DNA of 16,089 nt from JAVBUZ01 sp031554725 (GTDB lineage Bacteria; Bacillota; Clostridia; Lachnospirales; Lachnospiraceae). The notes beneath the pieces are model-generated. The model saw nothing but the letters and a program-made list of their open reading frames with translations, made no database searches and was not told the origin of the DNA. How positions within the stretch are numbered: position 1 is the stretch's first letter; each line of letters starts with the position of its first letter. Shown here piece after piece: positions 1 to 7,843 of this stretch. A program made the position numbers and the translations under genes. The stretch lies in NCBI GenBank assembly GCA_031554725.1, contig JAVBUZ010000076.1:1-16089 (forward strand). Reading direction: 5' to 3'.

Positions 1-369
1 TCGTCCGTAAAGCTCATCCTCTGGTATATATTCATAAACCCTTTCATCCATACCAGTTGTACGGCTGTCTCTATAGCCCACTGTATTGCCAATTATCTTA
101 TCTTCTTTGTCTAGAAGAACGAAGTCAACTCCCCAGGTATCAATCCCCATACTAACTGGTATTTTCCCTGCTTCTTTGCACTTTTTCATTCCTGCTAAAA
201 TTTCTGCAAAAAGCGTCTGCAAATCCCAGCAAAGCTCGACCCCTTTATTTTCCATTCCGTTAGCGAAGCGATGTATCTCCTCTAGCCTCATCTGTCCATT
301 TTCCATATGCGCAAGAATATGGCGACCACTTGATGCACCAATATCCACAGCCAAATAATATGCTCCCAT
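1..369 (-). CDS. rhaB: Rhamnulokinase, N-terminal 123 residues (runs off left edge)
   Basis: Partial gene; the visible 123 codons are open to base 1. Rhamnulokinase phosphorylates L-rhamnulose with ATP in cytosolic rhamnose breakdown. Seen: the FGGY-kinase N-terminal phosphate-binding motif DIGASSGR at residues 9-16, then GIDTWGVDF at 75-83 and GYRDSRT at 98-104, the block that is characteristic of RhaB within the FGGY family. The catalytic Asp of the second kinase domain lies outside the window. The ATG at 369 is preceded by a GGGTGA-type ribosome site about 7 nt upstream. The gene is monocistronic or first in its operon as far as can be seen, because a terminator for the preceding module lies at 433-471. 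Other rhamnose genes would be expected to the left. An AraC regulator lies 3 kb away, but nothing in the sequence links the two. Confidence 0.88.
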   Translation of the reverse strand, partial: MGAYYLAVDIGASSGRHILAHMENGQMRLEEIHRFANGMENKGVELCWDLQTLFAEILAGMKKCKEAGKIPVSMGIDTWGVDFVLLDKEDKIIGNTVGYRDSRTTGMDERVYEYIPEDELYGR

Positions 370-401
370 ATATAATCACCCTTTTCTATAAAATGTTACT
401 T

Positions 402-415
402 TTTACCTAGGTAAA
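402..415. promoter_or_regulatory. 14-bp perfect palindrome upstream of rhaB (candidate operator)
   Basis: TTTACCTAGGTAAA reads the same on both strands and lies 33 nt before the rhaB start, between the upstream terminator and the gene. Its position suits a repressor or activator site for rhamnose use. No convincing sigma-A promoter could be placed around it, so the regulatory role is inferred from symmetry and position only. Confidence 0.4.
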
Positions 416-432
416 GCATAGCAAAAAAAGAG

Positions 433-471
433 ACAATAAAAAAGGACACCTCTTGCATTTAAAAGTGTCCT
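433..471 (-). terminator. Rho-independent terminator of the DUF4160/DUF2442 module
   Basis: Read on the minus strand, AGGACAC (471-465) pairs with GTGTCCT (449-443) around a 15-nt loop, followed by a run of T (442-433, TTTTTTATTG). It begins 27 nt after the stop of the 498-974 gene and separates that module from rhaB. Confidence 0.75.
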
Positions 472-497
472 GATTTGCACTGACCCATAAAAAATAA

Positions 498-974
498 CTA
501 TAAACTCTTCTTAATAAATTCTATCTTCAATTCTGCATTCATTCCGTCAGCCAATCTCTGAAGTGTAGACAAAGAAGGATTAGCAAGTCCTCTTTCAATT
601 TTACTTATGTCTGCTTGATATATCCCCGTCTCTTCTGCTAATTGCATCTGTGTCATTCCCATTTGCTCTCTTGTTTCAATCAAATCAGCTGCAAGCAAAT
701 AAACAACTTCCATTTTGCTATCTATTCCAACTTTAATTCCATTTTCCCATATTTCTTCCGCATCTATGTCAAGATTGTCGTTCCATGAAATACCATAGCC
801 TCCAGCATCAACTTGAACCTGTTCAAACAATTCAGATACTTTTTCCACCTCTCTAAGCTGTGGAAAAGCTTTATACAATTGTTTTACATCATACCTCTTT
901 TCAATACCATTTTGGAATGTTGCAAGTAGTTCAAAGTTTTCCAATGGTCTGATCTTTTGAATTCTATGTGTCAT
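498..974 (-). CDS. DUF2442 / XRE-type HTH protein, probable antitoxin and autorepressor
   Basis: 158 residues. Residues 2-83 match the DUF2442 pattern (short beta-rich domain with the downstream-typical ISWNDNLDIDAEEIWENG block at 63-79). Residues 97-152 are a Cro/C1-type helix-turn-helix (TREQMGMTQMQLAEETGIYQ then ADISKIERGLANPSLSTLQR). Fusion of DUF2442 to an HTH fits a DNA-binding antitoxin. The partner DUF4160 gene lies 21 nt upstream in the same transcript, giving the toxin-first order seen in HigBA-type modules. An AAAGGATGG ribosome site precedes the ATG. A terminator follows directly. Expected role: neutralise the partner and bind the inverted repeat at 1283-1304. The pairing of DUF4160 with DUF2442 genes is known as a recurrent neighbourhood; toxin/antitoxin activity here is inference. 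Confidence 0.75.
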   Translation of the reverse strand: MTHRIQKIRPLENFELLATFQNGIEKRYDVKQLYKAFPQLREVEKVSELFEQVQVDAGGYGISWNDNLDIDAEEIWENGIKVGIDSKMEVVYLLAADLIETREQMGMTQMQLAEETGIYQADISKIERGLANPSLSTLQRLADGMNAELKIEFIKKSL

Positions 975-995
975 AACTGCACCATCCTTTCTGAT

Positions 996-1250
996 TTACT
1001 CAAGGGGAGGAAGCACTTCAAATTCTTGTGTTTCCCACATTCTATATAATCTATCTCTATAATGTTCAACAAATTCTTTAATCATTATTTGTCCCTTTGA
1101 TGGTATATCACCTTCGAACATTTCACCATCTTCTAGTGAGAACATACCAATATATTCTCCGTAAATTGCATGGATATGCGGCGGATTATGTTCTTTTTGT
1201 CTAAGATACATCTTAATTATTATTCCACAAAACCGCGATATAACCGGCAT
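996..1250 (-). CDS. DUF4160 protein, probable toxin of a toxin-antitoxin-like pair
   Basis: 84 residues from the ATG at 1250. It carries the DUF4160 hallmark: MPVISRFCGIIIKMY at the start, then HNPPHIHAIYGEY with the conserved His-Asn-Pro-Pro-His-x-His cluster, and a C-terminal helix with HYRDRLYRMWE. An upstream in-frame ATG at 1256 would be only 1-2 nt from the GAGGAGGA ribosome site. The ATG at 1250 is about 7 nt from it and gives the MPxIS start usual in this family, so 1250 is preferred. First gene of the module, with its own promoter at 1281-1309. The biochemical activity of DUF4160 is not known to me; a toxin role is inferred from size and pairing with an HTH-DUF2442 protein. Confidence 0.75.
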   Translation of the reverse strand: MPVISRFCGIIIKMYLRQKEHNPPHIHAIYGEYIGMFSLEDGEMFEGDIPSKGQIMIKEFVEHYRDRLYRMWETQEFEVLPPLE

Positions 1251-1280
1251 TCGCATTCCTCCTCAATTCTTTCTACAAAC

Positions 1281-1309
1281 AGAATATAGTATATATCCTA
1301 TATTGTCAA
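1281..1309 (-). promoter_or_regulatory. Promoter with embedded inverted-repeat operator for the DUF4160/DUF2442 module
   Basis: On the minus strand a perfect -35 TTGACA (1309-1304) is followed after 17 nt by TATTCT (1286-1281). Between them lies an inverted repeat, AATATAG (1283-1289 on plus) and CTATATT (1298-1304), 7-bp arms around 8 nt. It covers the spacer and touches both boxes, the usual geometry for autorepression by the module's HTH protein. Confidence 0.65.
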
Positions 1310-1453
1310 CATTTTGCCCTCACATTTATTCTTTCCCCACATCAATCAAACTACGGTAACCAATCTATGGCTTATGTCAATGTCCTAATATTTAGTTATA
1401 CCATATCGAAACTGTGATTAAAATTTGTATCTCTCCTCTGTAGCATATGGGTT

Positions 1454-2305
1454 TTACTCTAATTTCTTTTTTTCATATAACTCTATAAAATCTACCAAAT
1501 ACGGATTTTGCCATTCATCTCCATTTACTGTTTGAAAAGAGACAACAATCGCCTTTACAGTGTAAACATTTAATGATTCATCAATATAGTATCCTTTATC
1601 AGTCCCATACGTTTTCCCACTAACTAAATTTATATTGTTGTATTCAACTAATAATAAATAATCTCCGTCGCTCATTTTGCTAGGGCTCTGTATTTTAAGT
1701 GGCAATCCATTCTCATCCCAACATACAAACGCAATTGTTGCACTTAGTATTTCATTTTTTGAATTATTATATAGGATCGCATGTAGCATATCACCTGATG
1801 CAGTTAACATTTCTTCCTTTTTTGTAATATTCGTCTTATATACATACAAATCTTGCTTTTGCATTTCTTTGCCCAGTTCATCGACAGATAATAATTTTTC
1901 ACCCCTATCCTCTCGTTGCAATTTTTGTTCCGCTGCCTTTTTCTTTGTTGCAAACGATGTATTGTTGAAAAAATTCACATTGCCAATCTTCTCTATTTCC
2001 ATCCCATTCATGGTTACATTAATCTCAAAAGTATTTGGAATTTGAGTCCCATACGAATTTGATGCATATACTTGCCCTATAATGTTTATTATATTTCCCT
2101 TTTGCTCTATTATTGCTTCCGTGTATTCTCCAAACTCTGCACTTTCGGGGTTTTTTAGTCCTTTAACTACCTCTGGTTGTATACGTTCCCAAACAACCTT
2201 GAATACGCCCTCATTTTGATTGTTTTGGGGATTACTTGCTTTACTACAAGCGCAAAGTAGGATAATACATATCATACTATAAACAAAGCATTTGTGTACT
2301 TTCAT
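1454..2305 (-). CDS. Secreted lipoprotein with DUF5780-like C-terminus
   Basis: 283 residues. A signal peptide (hydrophobic residues 8-17) ends in the lipobox LCAC, so Cys20 should be lipidated and the protein held on the outer face of the membrane. Residues about 38-110 (PEVVKGLKNPESAEFGEYTE, then a GQVYASNSYG turn) resemble the small 'NPxSAxF' domain found in many Firmicute lipoproteins. Residues about 175-280 (NNSKNEILSATIAFVCWDENGLP, ending DEWQNPYLVDFIELYE, paraphrased positions) look like DUF5780, a domain common in zinc-ribbon membrane proteins. AAGGAGAA precedes the ATG. The gene starts 15 nt after the zinc-ribbon gene, so the two are almost certainly co-transcribed and may act together at the envelope. 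No enzyme motif is seen. Domain names are from memory of the families. Confidence 0.7.
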   Translation of the reverse strand: MKVHKCFVYSMICIILLCACSKASNPQNNQNEGVFKVVWERIQPEVVKGLKNPESAEFGEYTEAIIEQKGNIINIIGQVYASNSYGTQIPNTFEINVTMNGMEIEKIGNVNFFNNTSFATKKKAAEQKLQREDRGEKLLSVDELGKEMQKQDLYVYKTNITKKEEMLTASGDMLHAILYNNSKNEILSATIAFVCWDENGLPLKIQSPSKMSDGDYLLLVEYNNINLVSGKTYGTDKGYYIDESLNVYTVKAIVVSFQTVNGDEWQNPYLVDFIELYEKKKLE

Positions 2306-2320
2306 ACCATTCTCCTTTTA

Positions 2321-3244
2321 TTATTTTTCCAACTTCTGTAATTCCGTAATTACTTTTACCATATAGTTGCTAAACTTTATGCCATCATCACACATAACTT
2401 CAACATACCAATATGCCTCAGAATTTTTTACCCAATTAACACCACTATACACTGGCAAAACTCGTTTAGCATTGTTCAACTCTTTCTTTGTTTCCTTAAA
2501 TTCGGGATAATTCTGACAAGTCGCCACCATATAATTTATTTTGTTTTCTATTGTTCTATTTATTTTTAAAGCTTCATAAATGTATGAACCTGCGCTAGAA
2601 GTTCCAACTGACGCATATTGCACATAACGAGCTTCTTCTTCAAGCAAATCTATTATTTCTTGATTCTTTTTCATTAAAAAATCAAATTTTTCTTGTAGCT
2701 CCGATATATACTCGTTACAACTATTACAATATCCCTGCTGCGTGCTATGTTTCAATGGTTCACCTTCTGTTTTTTTGCACAAACTACAGGTTTGAGCTGC
2801 AATACAGGTTGCATTCATCCAATCATGCTCTATTTTCTCTCCTCGTATTAATCCACACATCACACACCTCTCTGCCTCGACACATGTTGCGTCCAACCAG
2901 TTATGGTCTACTACTTCTCCCTTTTCGCTTCCACAATCACTGCATAACATACCATGTTGACATGTTGCCTCTTGCCATTCATGCCTTATCAAACATTCAA
3001 AGCTTCCCGTTGCTATCATCTTGCATACATTTTTGATTGAAAAAACGCTTGCAATAAAAAGCCAAAGAAAAATTGCCACTGCAATAAATAAAGATAATCC
3101 AATAAGTAATTTCCTCTTTGATATTTGTGGCTTCTCTTTTTTCTCTTTTCTACCTTTTCTTTTGATTTTGTATCCACAATGAATACATACTTTCGACTTA
3201 TCTGATACCTCTTTCCCACATTCAGGACACTTCATTAATGCCAT
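2321..3244 (-). CDS. Membrane-anchored zinc-ribbon protein with three to four 26-residue Cys/His repeats
   Basis: 307 residues. Order: cytosolic zinc ribbon (C6-x2-C9, C20-x2-C23), a basic stretch (28-45), one membrane helix (about 46-68), then an outside segment with tandem repeats and a helical tail. Repeats have period exactly 26: His88/114/140/166, Trp90/116/142, Cys95/121/147/173, Cys101/127/153 and Cys104/130/156, each unit reading H-x-W-x2-A-T-C-x5-C-x2-C. The last unit is shortened (C173, C176). Such 'HxWxxATC' units occur in exported Firmicute proteins and probably bind zinc or form disulfides. The C-terminal 130 residues are mostly helical and unrecognised. AGGAGG sits 7 nt before the ATG. 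First gene of the pair with the downstream lipoprotein. No function can be assigned. Confidence 0.75.
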   Translation of the reverse strand: MALMKCPECGKEVSDKSKVCIHCGYKIKRKGRKEKKEKPQISKRKLLIGLSLFIAVAIFLWLFIASVFSIKNVCKMIATGSFECLIRHEWQEATCQHGMLCSDCGSEKGEVVDHNWLDATCVEAERCVMCGLIRGEKIEHDWMNATCIAAQTCSLCKKTEGEPLKHSTQQGYCNSCNEYISELQEKFDFLMKKNQEIIDLLEEEARYVQYASVGTSSAGSYIYEALKINRTIENKINYMVATCQNYPEFKETKKELNNAKRVLPVYSGVNWVKNSEAYWYVEVMCDDGIKFSNYMVKVITELQKLEK

Positions 3245-3392
3245 TTCCCTTCCTCCTCTTATGTTCTTTATAACTCATTTTGTTAAGTTTTCTAGCTATA
3301 TTTAATGCTATGCAGCTCACAATTGCACCTACTATACCATCTTAGTCACAATACATAATATTCTGTACGACTTCAGCTCATTGCATAAAAAT

Positions 3393-4352
3393 TCATTCTC
3401 TTTCCCTAAATTGTTTGGGGGATACTTTATACTTTTCCTTAAAAATTCTATGGAAGTAACTCAGATTATCATACCCAACAGCCATTCCCACACTTGAAAC
3501 AGGAAGCTTAGTACTAGTTAGTAAAAAAGCCGCTTGATTTAGCCTCTTCCTTTGCACTAGTTCTGTATAATTTTGACCCGTCAGTTTCTTTATTTTTCTA
3601 CTTAGCCAGTATAAATCATATTTTAACTCTGCTGCCAGCTCTGACAGCTCTCCGTCCTTATATCGTTCCTCCACAAAGCGTAGCACCCGAATCATTAGCT
3701 CTTGGTCTAGATTATCCTTTCCAACCTCCACCTTGTCCGTGTGGTTCATAAGCTGCAAAAAAAGTAGGCCCATAGTTGTTTGGTTTATTTGTCTTTTATT
3801 GGGCTGATTATTTAAAATGGTCCATATCAAATTCTCTACTAGGTTCTGAATAGGTAAAATATCTGCCACCCTAAAGTGAAGGTACCCAATGCTATCATCA
3901 TTACCTCTAAGACAGCCTATTAAGAAATCGCGTACAAGATTTTCTTCTGCTCCTATCATATGTAAGGCTTGATCAAAAAACTCTGGCAGAATGATAAAGT
4001 TAACCGCAATGTCCTCTTCTCCTGCTGGCAAAATCTCCTGAATCGCATTTTGGCTTAAGCATAATAGCTCACCACTTTTAAGAACCACCTGAGCTCCATT
4101 GATGATATGTGTCGTTTCACCAGCGCACATATATATCAGCTCCACATAATTATGTGTATGCTTTGGAAAGTGTATAAAACGGGTATGCTTACGCACTTGG
4201 ATTAGCTTCCCACTATCTAGAATCTTCTTACTATCCACCACACCCACGGTATTATTGCGGTAAAGTTCCCAGTCAATTTCATTTCTGCCCTTTAAAATCT
4301 CCGCCTCTTCTGGTGTTATTTCTTTTAACTTTTCATACATTTCTTGGTTCAT
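3393..4352 (-). CDS. AraC-family transcriptional regulator (cupin sensor plus HTH)
   Basis: 319 residues. Residues about 40-125 form an AraC-type cupin (HFPKHTHNYVELIYMCAGE at 61-79, typical of a sugar or effector pocket). Residues about 219-317 are the double helix-turn-helix, ending in the family signature VGYDNLSYFHRIFKEKYKV (292-310) SPKQFR. The start overlaps the end of the ligase-like gene by 20 nt; a GAAGGAG lies 14 nt before the ATG, rather far, so translation may be coupled. A cytosolic DNA-binding protein that would switch a nearby sugar or envelope gene set in answer to a small ligand. The target is not evident: neither the rhamnulokinase at the left edge nor its own operon shows a recognisable AraC site. 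Confidence 0.85.
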   Translation of the reverse strand: MNQEMYEKLKEITPEEAEILKGRNEIDWELYRNNTVGVVDSKKILDSGKLIQVRKHTRFIHFPKHTHNYVELIYMCAGETTHIINGAQVVLKSGELLCLSQNAIQEILPAGEEDIAVNFIILPEFFDQALHMIGAEENLVRDFLIGCLRGNDDSIGYLHFRVADILPIQNLVENLIWTILNNQPNKRQINQTTMGLLFLQLMNHTDKVEVGKDNLDQELMIRVLRFVEERYKDGELSELAAELKYDLYWLSRKIKKLTGQNYTELVQRKRLNQAAFLLTSTKLPVSSVGMAVGYDNLSYFHRIFKEKYKVSPKQFRERE

Positions 4353-5943
4353 ATTCAGAAACCTTGCTCCTTCTCATTAAGCACTCACCAACGCCCAAAA
4401 CAACAAACATCTGAGTAACACTCATAATTGTTTGAAAACTAAAAACATTATTTGCAGTGTAGCCAATGAGACAAAATGCAAATATATAAAAGACACTCTG
4501 CTTTTTTCCCGCCCTCCAAAAGCGGTAAATAGCACTTATTATAATTCCTGCAAAACTTACAAAACCTAAAACACCTAAATTTGCCAAATTCGTAATCCAT
4601 TCATTATGAGCATTTACTAGTCTAGAATTGGGAAATTGTTCCCTAACCGCCAAGCGTAATTCTTCATTTGATCCTTCATATATGTAATTTGACATGCAAT
4701 CAGGTCCCACACCAACTATTTTATGTATAAAGCTCTGACTTTTCCAAGTTTCAAGGCCCGCACTCCAGGTACCACCACGATCACTTGCCCAAGATTTATC
4801 TAATGTAAAAGCAGAATGACTACTTAAAACTTCTATTTTTCCAGGCCATTTTGTATTTATAAGTATCAGACTTACAAATAGAATAAAGAAAGTTATAACA
4901 ATTCCCAATATACCCTTCTTTATCTTTCTAAAGAGTGGGATAGAATACCTTTCCTTATAGTTAAGATGTCCTATCGCCAGATAAAAACCAAAGCAAATTA
5001 CTAAAAAGAGATATACCCATCTACTTCTTATAAGTATCTGATAGACTAGCGTCGGATATGTATTTGCTTCTGGATAAGTGCTATCCACAAGGTGTAGGCA
5101 CAATGCTCCCAGTATAAAAATAAATAAGAGCGCAAAGAATTTCTCTAATTTTTTTCCATCCTCTGTAGAGATGCAAAAAAGTGCCAGCATTCCTATCCCT
5201 AGGGCAAAAACCCCACTATCACTTCCTTGTACAATACCTGTCAAAAAACCTAATGCCGCAAGTACACTTAATAAAATAAATGCTAGCTTACTTTTCCCTT
5301 CTTCCTGCCTCCAAAAAAGTAAGAAGCTTATCCATACCCCAATACTCCAATATCCACAAAACCAGTTCATATTCCCTATGGTAGAAATAAACTGGCCATT
5401 TGCACATTCCATTTGCAATGGTCGGATCTCAAATCGGTTTAATACTGCCAAAAGAAAAACCACCGTGGTCACTGCCTGAACCAGCCACACTAGATACTTT
5501 TCACCTTCAAACACACGAGATAAAATAAAATAAGATGCGATAAGCGCCACATGTGGAACTAGACCCATATACCATCCGCTTCTTCCCATCCATGCAGTAT
5601 CCTTGTAAGTTGTAAATGCATAAGAGCATATTAGCGAAAGCAGATATAACAGCATAAACCAATCTGTTACAGAAAGCTTGGTTTTCAAATATTTCCACAG
5701 AGAGGTTTTTCTTATTTTCACCGGCTCCATAAAAAGCTGAATACATATGCAAATAAGCATTAGAATAATTGCTACTCCTATAATTGGTAATGCTATTTTA
5801 CGAAAAAATGTAGACTTATCTGTTCCAATATAAGCATAACCTTGCTCATAATAAAAGGGTAATGCACATACCACTGCTAATAAGTAAATCCACATTACGT
5901 TCAACGTCACGCGCTTTGTAAATACATATATTTTCTCTTTCAA
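4333..5943 (-). CDS. O-antigen ligase / Wzy-type polysaccharide membrane protein
   Basis: 536 residues, polytopic with about 11-13 hydrophobic segments. The Wzy_C/O-antigen-ligase signature is in the large loop late in the protein: SDRGGTWSAGLETW (387-400), GVGPD (411-415) and NAHNEWITNLANLGVLG (444-460) with the conserved His446. Members join or polymerise lipid-linked glycans outside the membrane; in a Gram-positive this would be a cell-wall, teichoic or capsular glycan. The start codon is TTG at 5943, with AGAGGGG 7 nt upstream; the first in-frame ATG (residue 17) has no ribosome site, so TTG is preferred. It lies 79 nt after the AI-2E-type gene and overlaps the AraC gene by 20 nt. No glycosyltransferases are nearby, so its substrate cannot be told from the context. 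Confidence 0.82.
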   Translation of the reverse strand: MKEKIYVFTKRVTLNVMWIYLLAVVCALPFYYEQGYAYIGTDKSTFFRKIALPIIGVAIILMLICICIQLFMEPVKIRKTSLWKYLKTKLSVTDWFMLLYLLSLICSYAFTTYKDTAWMGRSGWYMGLVPHVALIASYFILSRVFEGEKYLVWLVQAVTTVVFLLAVLNRFEIRPLQMECANGQFISTIGNMNWFCGYWSIGVWISFLLFWRQEEGKSKLAFILLSVLAALGFLTGIVQGSDSGVFALGIGMLALFCISTEDGKKLEKFFALLFIFILGALCLHLVDSTYPEANTYPTLVYQILIRSRWVYLFLVICFGFYLAIGHLNYKERYSIPLFRKIKKGILGIVITFFILFVSLILINTKWPGKIEVLSSHSAFTLDKSWASDRGGTWSAGLETWKSQSFIHKIVGVGPDCMSNYIYEGSNEELRLAVREQFPNSRLVNAHNEWITNLANLGVLGFVSFAGIIISAIYRFWRAGKKQSVFYIFAFCLIGYTANNVFSFQTIMSVTQMFVVLGVGECLMRRSKVSEYEPRNV

Positions 5944-6022
5944 GCTAAGTCCCCTCTTCTTTGTGTCCTCTTTTGCTTAAAACATATACTTTATTTTATC
6001 GCGTTAAACTTTATGTGTCTAG

Positions 6023-7078
6023 CTATATTCTAGTTTCTTCCTCATCATAGCCTAGATATGACTTGTAAATCTGCTGTACAATCACAAGCCCGATTGGGCC
6101 TAAAAAGATTCCACCTAATCCAAACAGTTTTAACCCTGCATAAACTGCAACTAATATTCCAACAGGGTATACTCCCACCTTCGCACCAATAAGTCTCGGT
6201 TCCATACATTCTCTAATAAGAGCGCACATAGCATACAAAACAAGGCATACCACAGCTTTTCCGTACATTCCCTGAATCAAATTCCAAATAGCTAAAGGCA
6301 CCAAAACTATTCCCGTTCCAATAAATGGTAAAGCATCTAATACCCCAGCTAATAAGCCCCACATTACTCCCTGGGGTATTCCCGCAATCGAAAGCGTTAT
6401 TACTGCTAGACTTCCAATGCTCAGCATAATTAGCATCTGTGCCTTAATGAAGGTTGCAATATACTGAATTACTCTTACTACAATTACCAATATTACTCGA
6501 CTTTCTTCCTTAATTGCTACCTTATCCAATATTTCATCATAGTCCTTCGCCAAAAGAATTGTGGCTATAACCGTTATTACAATAAAGCCTCCAACAGAAA
6601 TAATACTTTTAGCATAACTCCACGTTTGATTTATTATTTCTGGCAAAACCTCTCCTTGAAAATCATCCACAAAAATATTTATTTTTTCTATAATTGCTTC
6701 TTCTATAAAAGATACTTCAAACCCAAAAGTAGCTTCAATACTCGTAGCACACTCCTCAATGATACTTGTAATTTCCTGCTGAAAGTCTTCCAAGCTTCCA
6801 CCTATAGAAGGTGTATGCTGCACTGCAAGAGACAATAATATCCAAGCTACTGTAATAATAAATATTCCCAATAGCAAAATAAAAATAGTGGCAAGAAATT
6901 GCTTTTTTATCCGAGTTATCTTTTGAATATCATCTAAAGTTGGATAAAACATGGTTAAAAAGAGGACTGCTACAATAATTGGGGCAACAAGCGGGCTTAT
7001 ATAACGAAGAAAAAAATATACTGCCCCTATAATTAGGAGCAGCACTATATATTTTTTATTATTAATTTTTTCCATCAT
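6023..7078 (-). CDS. AI-2E family (PerM/UPF0118) membrane transporter
   Basis: 351 residues from the ATG at 7078. Family pattern: N-terminal helices (about 10-45 and 60-85), a soluble 100-residue insertion rich in acidic residues, then a helical C-terminal block containing LPFIGTGIVLVPLAIW and, near the end, GGIFLGPIGLVIVQQIY, both typical of AI-2E/PerM proteins. A GTG at 7084 is in frame but abuts the GGAGGG ribosome site; the ATG at 7078 is 6 nt from GGAGG and is chosen. Family members are reported as exporters of signalling molecules or Na+/Li+-H+ antiporters; substrate here unknown. It starts 57 nt after the pseudouridine synthase, with only a weak 5-bp hairpin between them, so co-transcription is likely. 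Confidence 0.85.
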   Translation of the reverse strand: MMEKINNKKYIVLLLIIGAVYFFLRYISPLVAPIIVAVLFLTMFYPTLDDIQKITRIKKQFLATIFILLLGIFIITVAWILLSLAVQHTPSIGGSLEDFQQEITSIIEECATSIEATFGFEVSFIEEAIIEKINIFVDDFQGEVLPEIINQTWSYAKSIISVGGFIVITVIATILLAKDYDEILDKVAIKEESRVILVIVVRVIQYIATFIKAQMLIMLSIGSLAVITLSIAGIPQGVMWGLLAGVLDALPFIGTGIVLVPLAIWNLIQGMYGKAVVCLVLYAMCALIRECMEPRLIGAKVGVYPVGILVAVYAGLKLFGLGGIFLGPIGLVIVQQIYKSYLGYDEEETRI

Positions 7079-7135
7079 ACTCACCCTCCATGAATCTTAT
7101 ACGTTAAAGATACTTCTTAGGTTAGTATGATTATT

Positions 7136-7843
7136 TTATGAAAAATAATTCTTAAAATCCGCAAATGCCTTGTTCTTAGGGCTAACAGAATATTCCATAT
7201 TCGTTCCTGTCCTAGGATGAGAAAAGCTAATTTTATATGCACAAAGTGCCACATTTTTAATTTCTTTTTCCTCACTTATATGGAGTGATACATCTGTTCC
7301 GTACTTGCTATCTCCAAGTAATGGAAAGCCTGCATGTGCCATCTGCACCCTAATTTGATGAAACCGCCCTGTTTCTATCCGAATATCCATACAAGAAATA
7401 TCTTTATCTTCTTGTAGAACCTTATAGGTTAATATGGCCTGTTTTGCCTCAGAAACACTTTCAGATACTACCTTGGCTACATTTGTGCTATCCTTTATTA
7501 AATAATCCACAAGCTTACCAGCTGCTTGGTCAAGTTTTCCACAAACTACTGCATAATACTGTTTATTAAGTCCCTTATTTTGTAACTGTGTATTTAGATT
7601 TGCTGTGGCAGCAGGTGTTTTGCCAAATACCAACACACCTTCCACTGGTTGATCCAAGCGATGCACCACTCCCAAATATGGGTTTGTAACCTTAATACCA
7701 CTTTTTTTCTTTTGCGCCACGATGTGATTCTTAAGCTCACTTACCACATCAGCCTGTGAGGCTCTCCCTGCTTGCGTCGCAAGACCAGCTTCTTTTCTCA
7801 CTACTACTACATCTTCATCTTCATATAGGATATCAATCTTCAT
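7136..7843 (-). CDS. RluA-family RNA pseudouridine synthase
   Basis: 235 residues, without an N-terminal S4 domain. The enzyme isomerises uridine to pseudouridine in rRNA or tRNA. Seen: the catalytic motif GVVHRLDQPVEGVLVFGKT at 58-76 with Asp64, in which PVEG replaces the more usual TSG that follows HRLD; and the second family block ETGRFHQIRVQMAHAGFPLL (157-176) GDSKYG. Its ATG shares one base with the response-regulator stop (TAATG at 7845-7841), so the two are translationally coupled. The TTTAAGGTATA preceding the ATG supplies the ribosome site. Length and lack of S4 suggest the short RluA/YjbO-like group, but the target uridine cannot be read from sequence. Confidence 0.88.
   Translation of the reverse strand: MKIDILYEDEDVVVVRKEAGLATQAGRASQADVVSELKNHIVAQKKKSGIKVTNPYLGVVHRLDQPVEGVLVFGKTPAATANLNTQLQNKGLNKQYYAVVCGKLDQAAGKLVDYLIKDSTNVAKVVSESVSEAKQAILTYKVLQEDKDISCMDIRIETGRFHQIRVQMAHAGFPLLGDSKYGTDVSLHISEEKEIKNVALCAYKISFSHPRTGTNMEYSVSPKNKAFADFKNYFS

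Noticed and set aside
86..358. 90-residue plus-strand open frame opposite the left-edge gene
   Set aside because: It is antisense to the clear rhamnulokinase frame, with no ribosome site and no recognisable domain.
1310..1453. TTGACA on the minus strand near 1375 as another promoter
   Set aside because: No acceptable -10 at 16-18 nt and no gene following it before the DUF4160 promoter.
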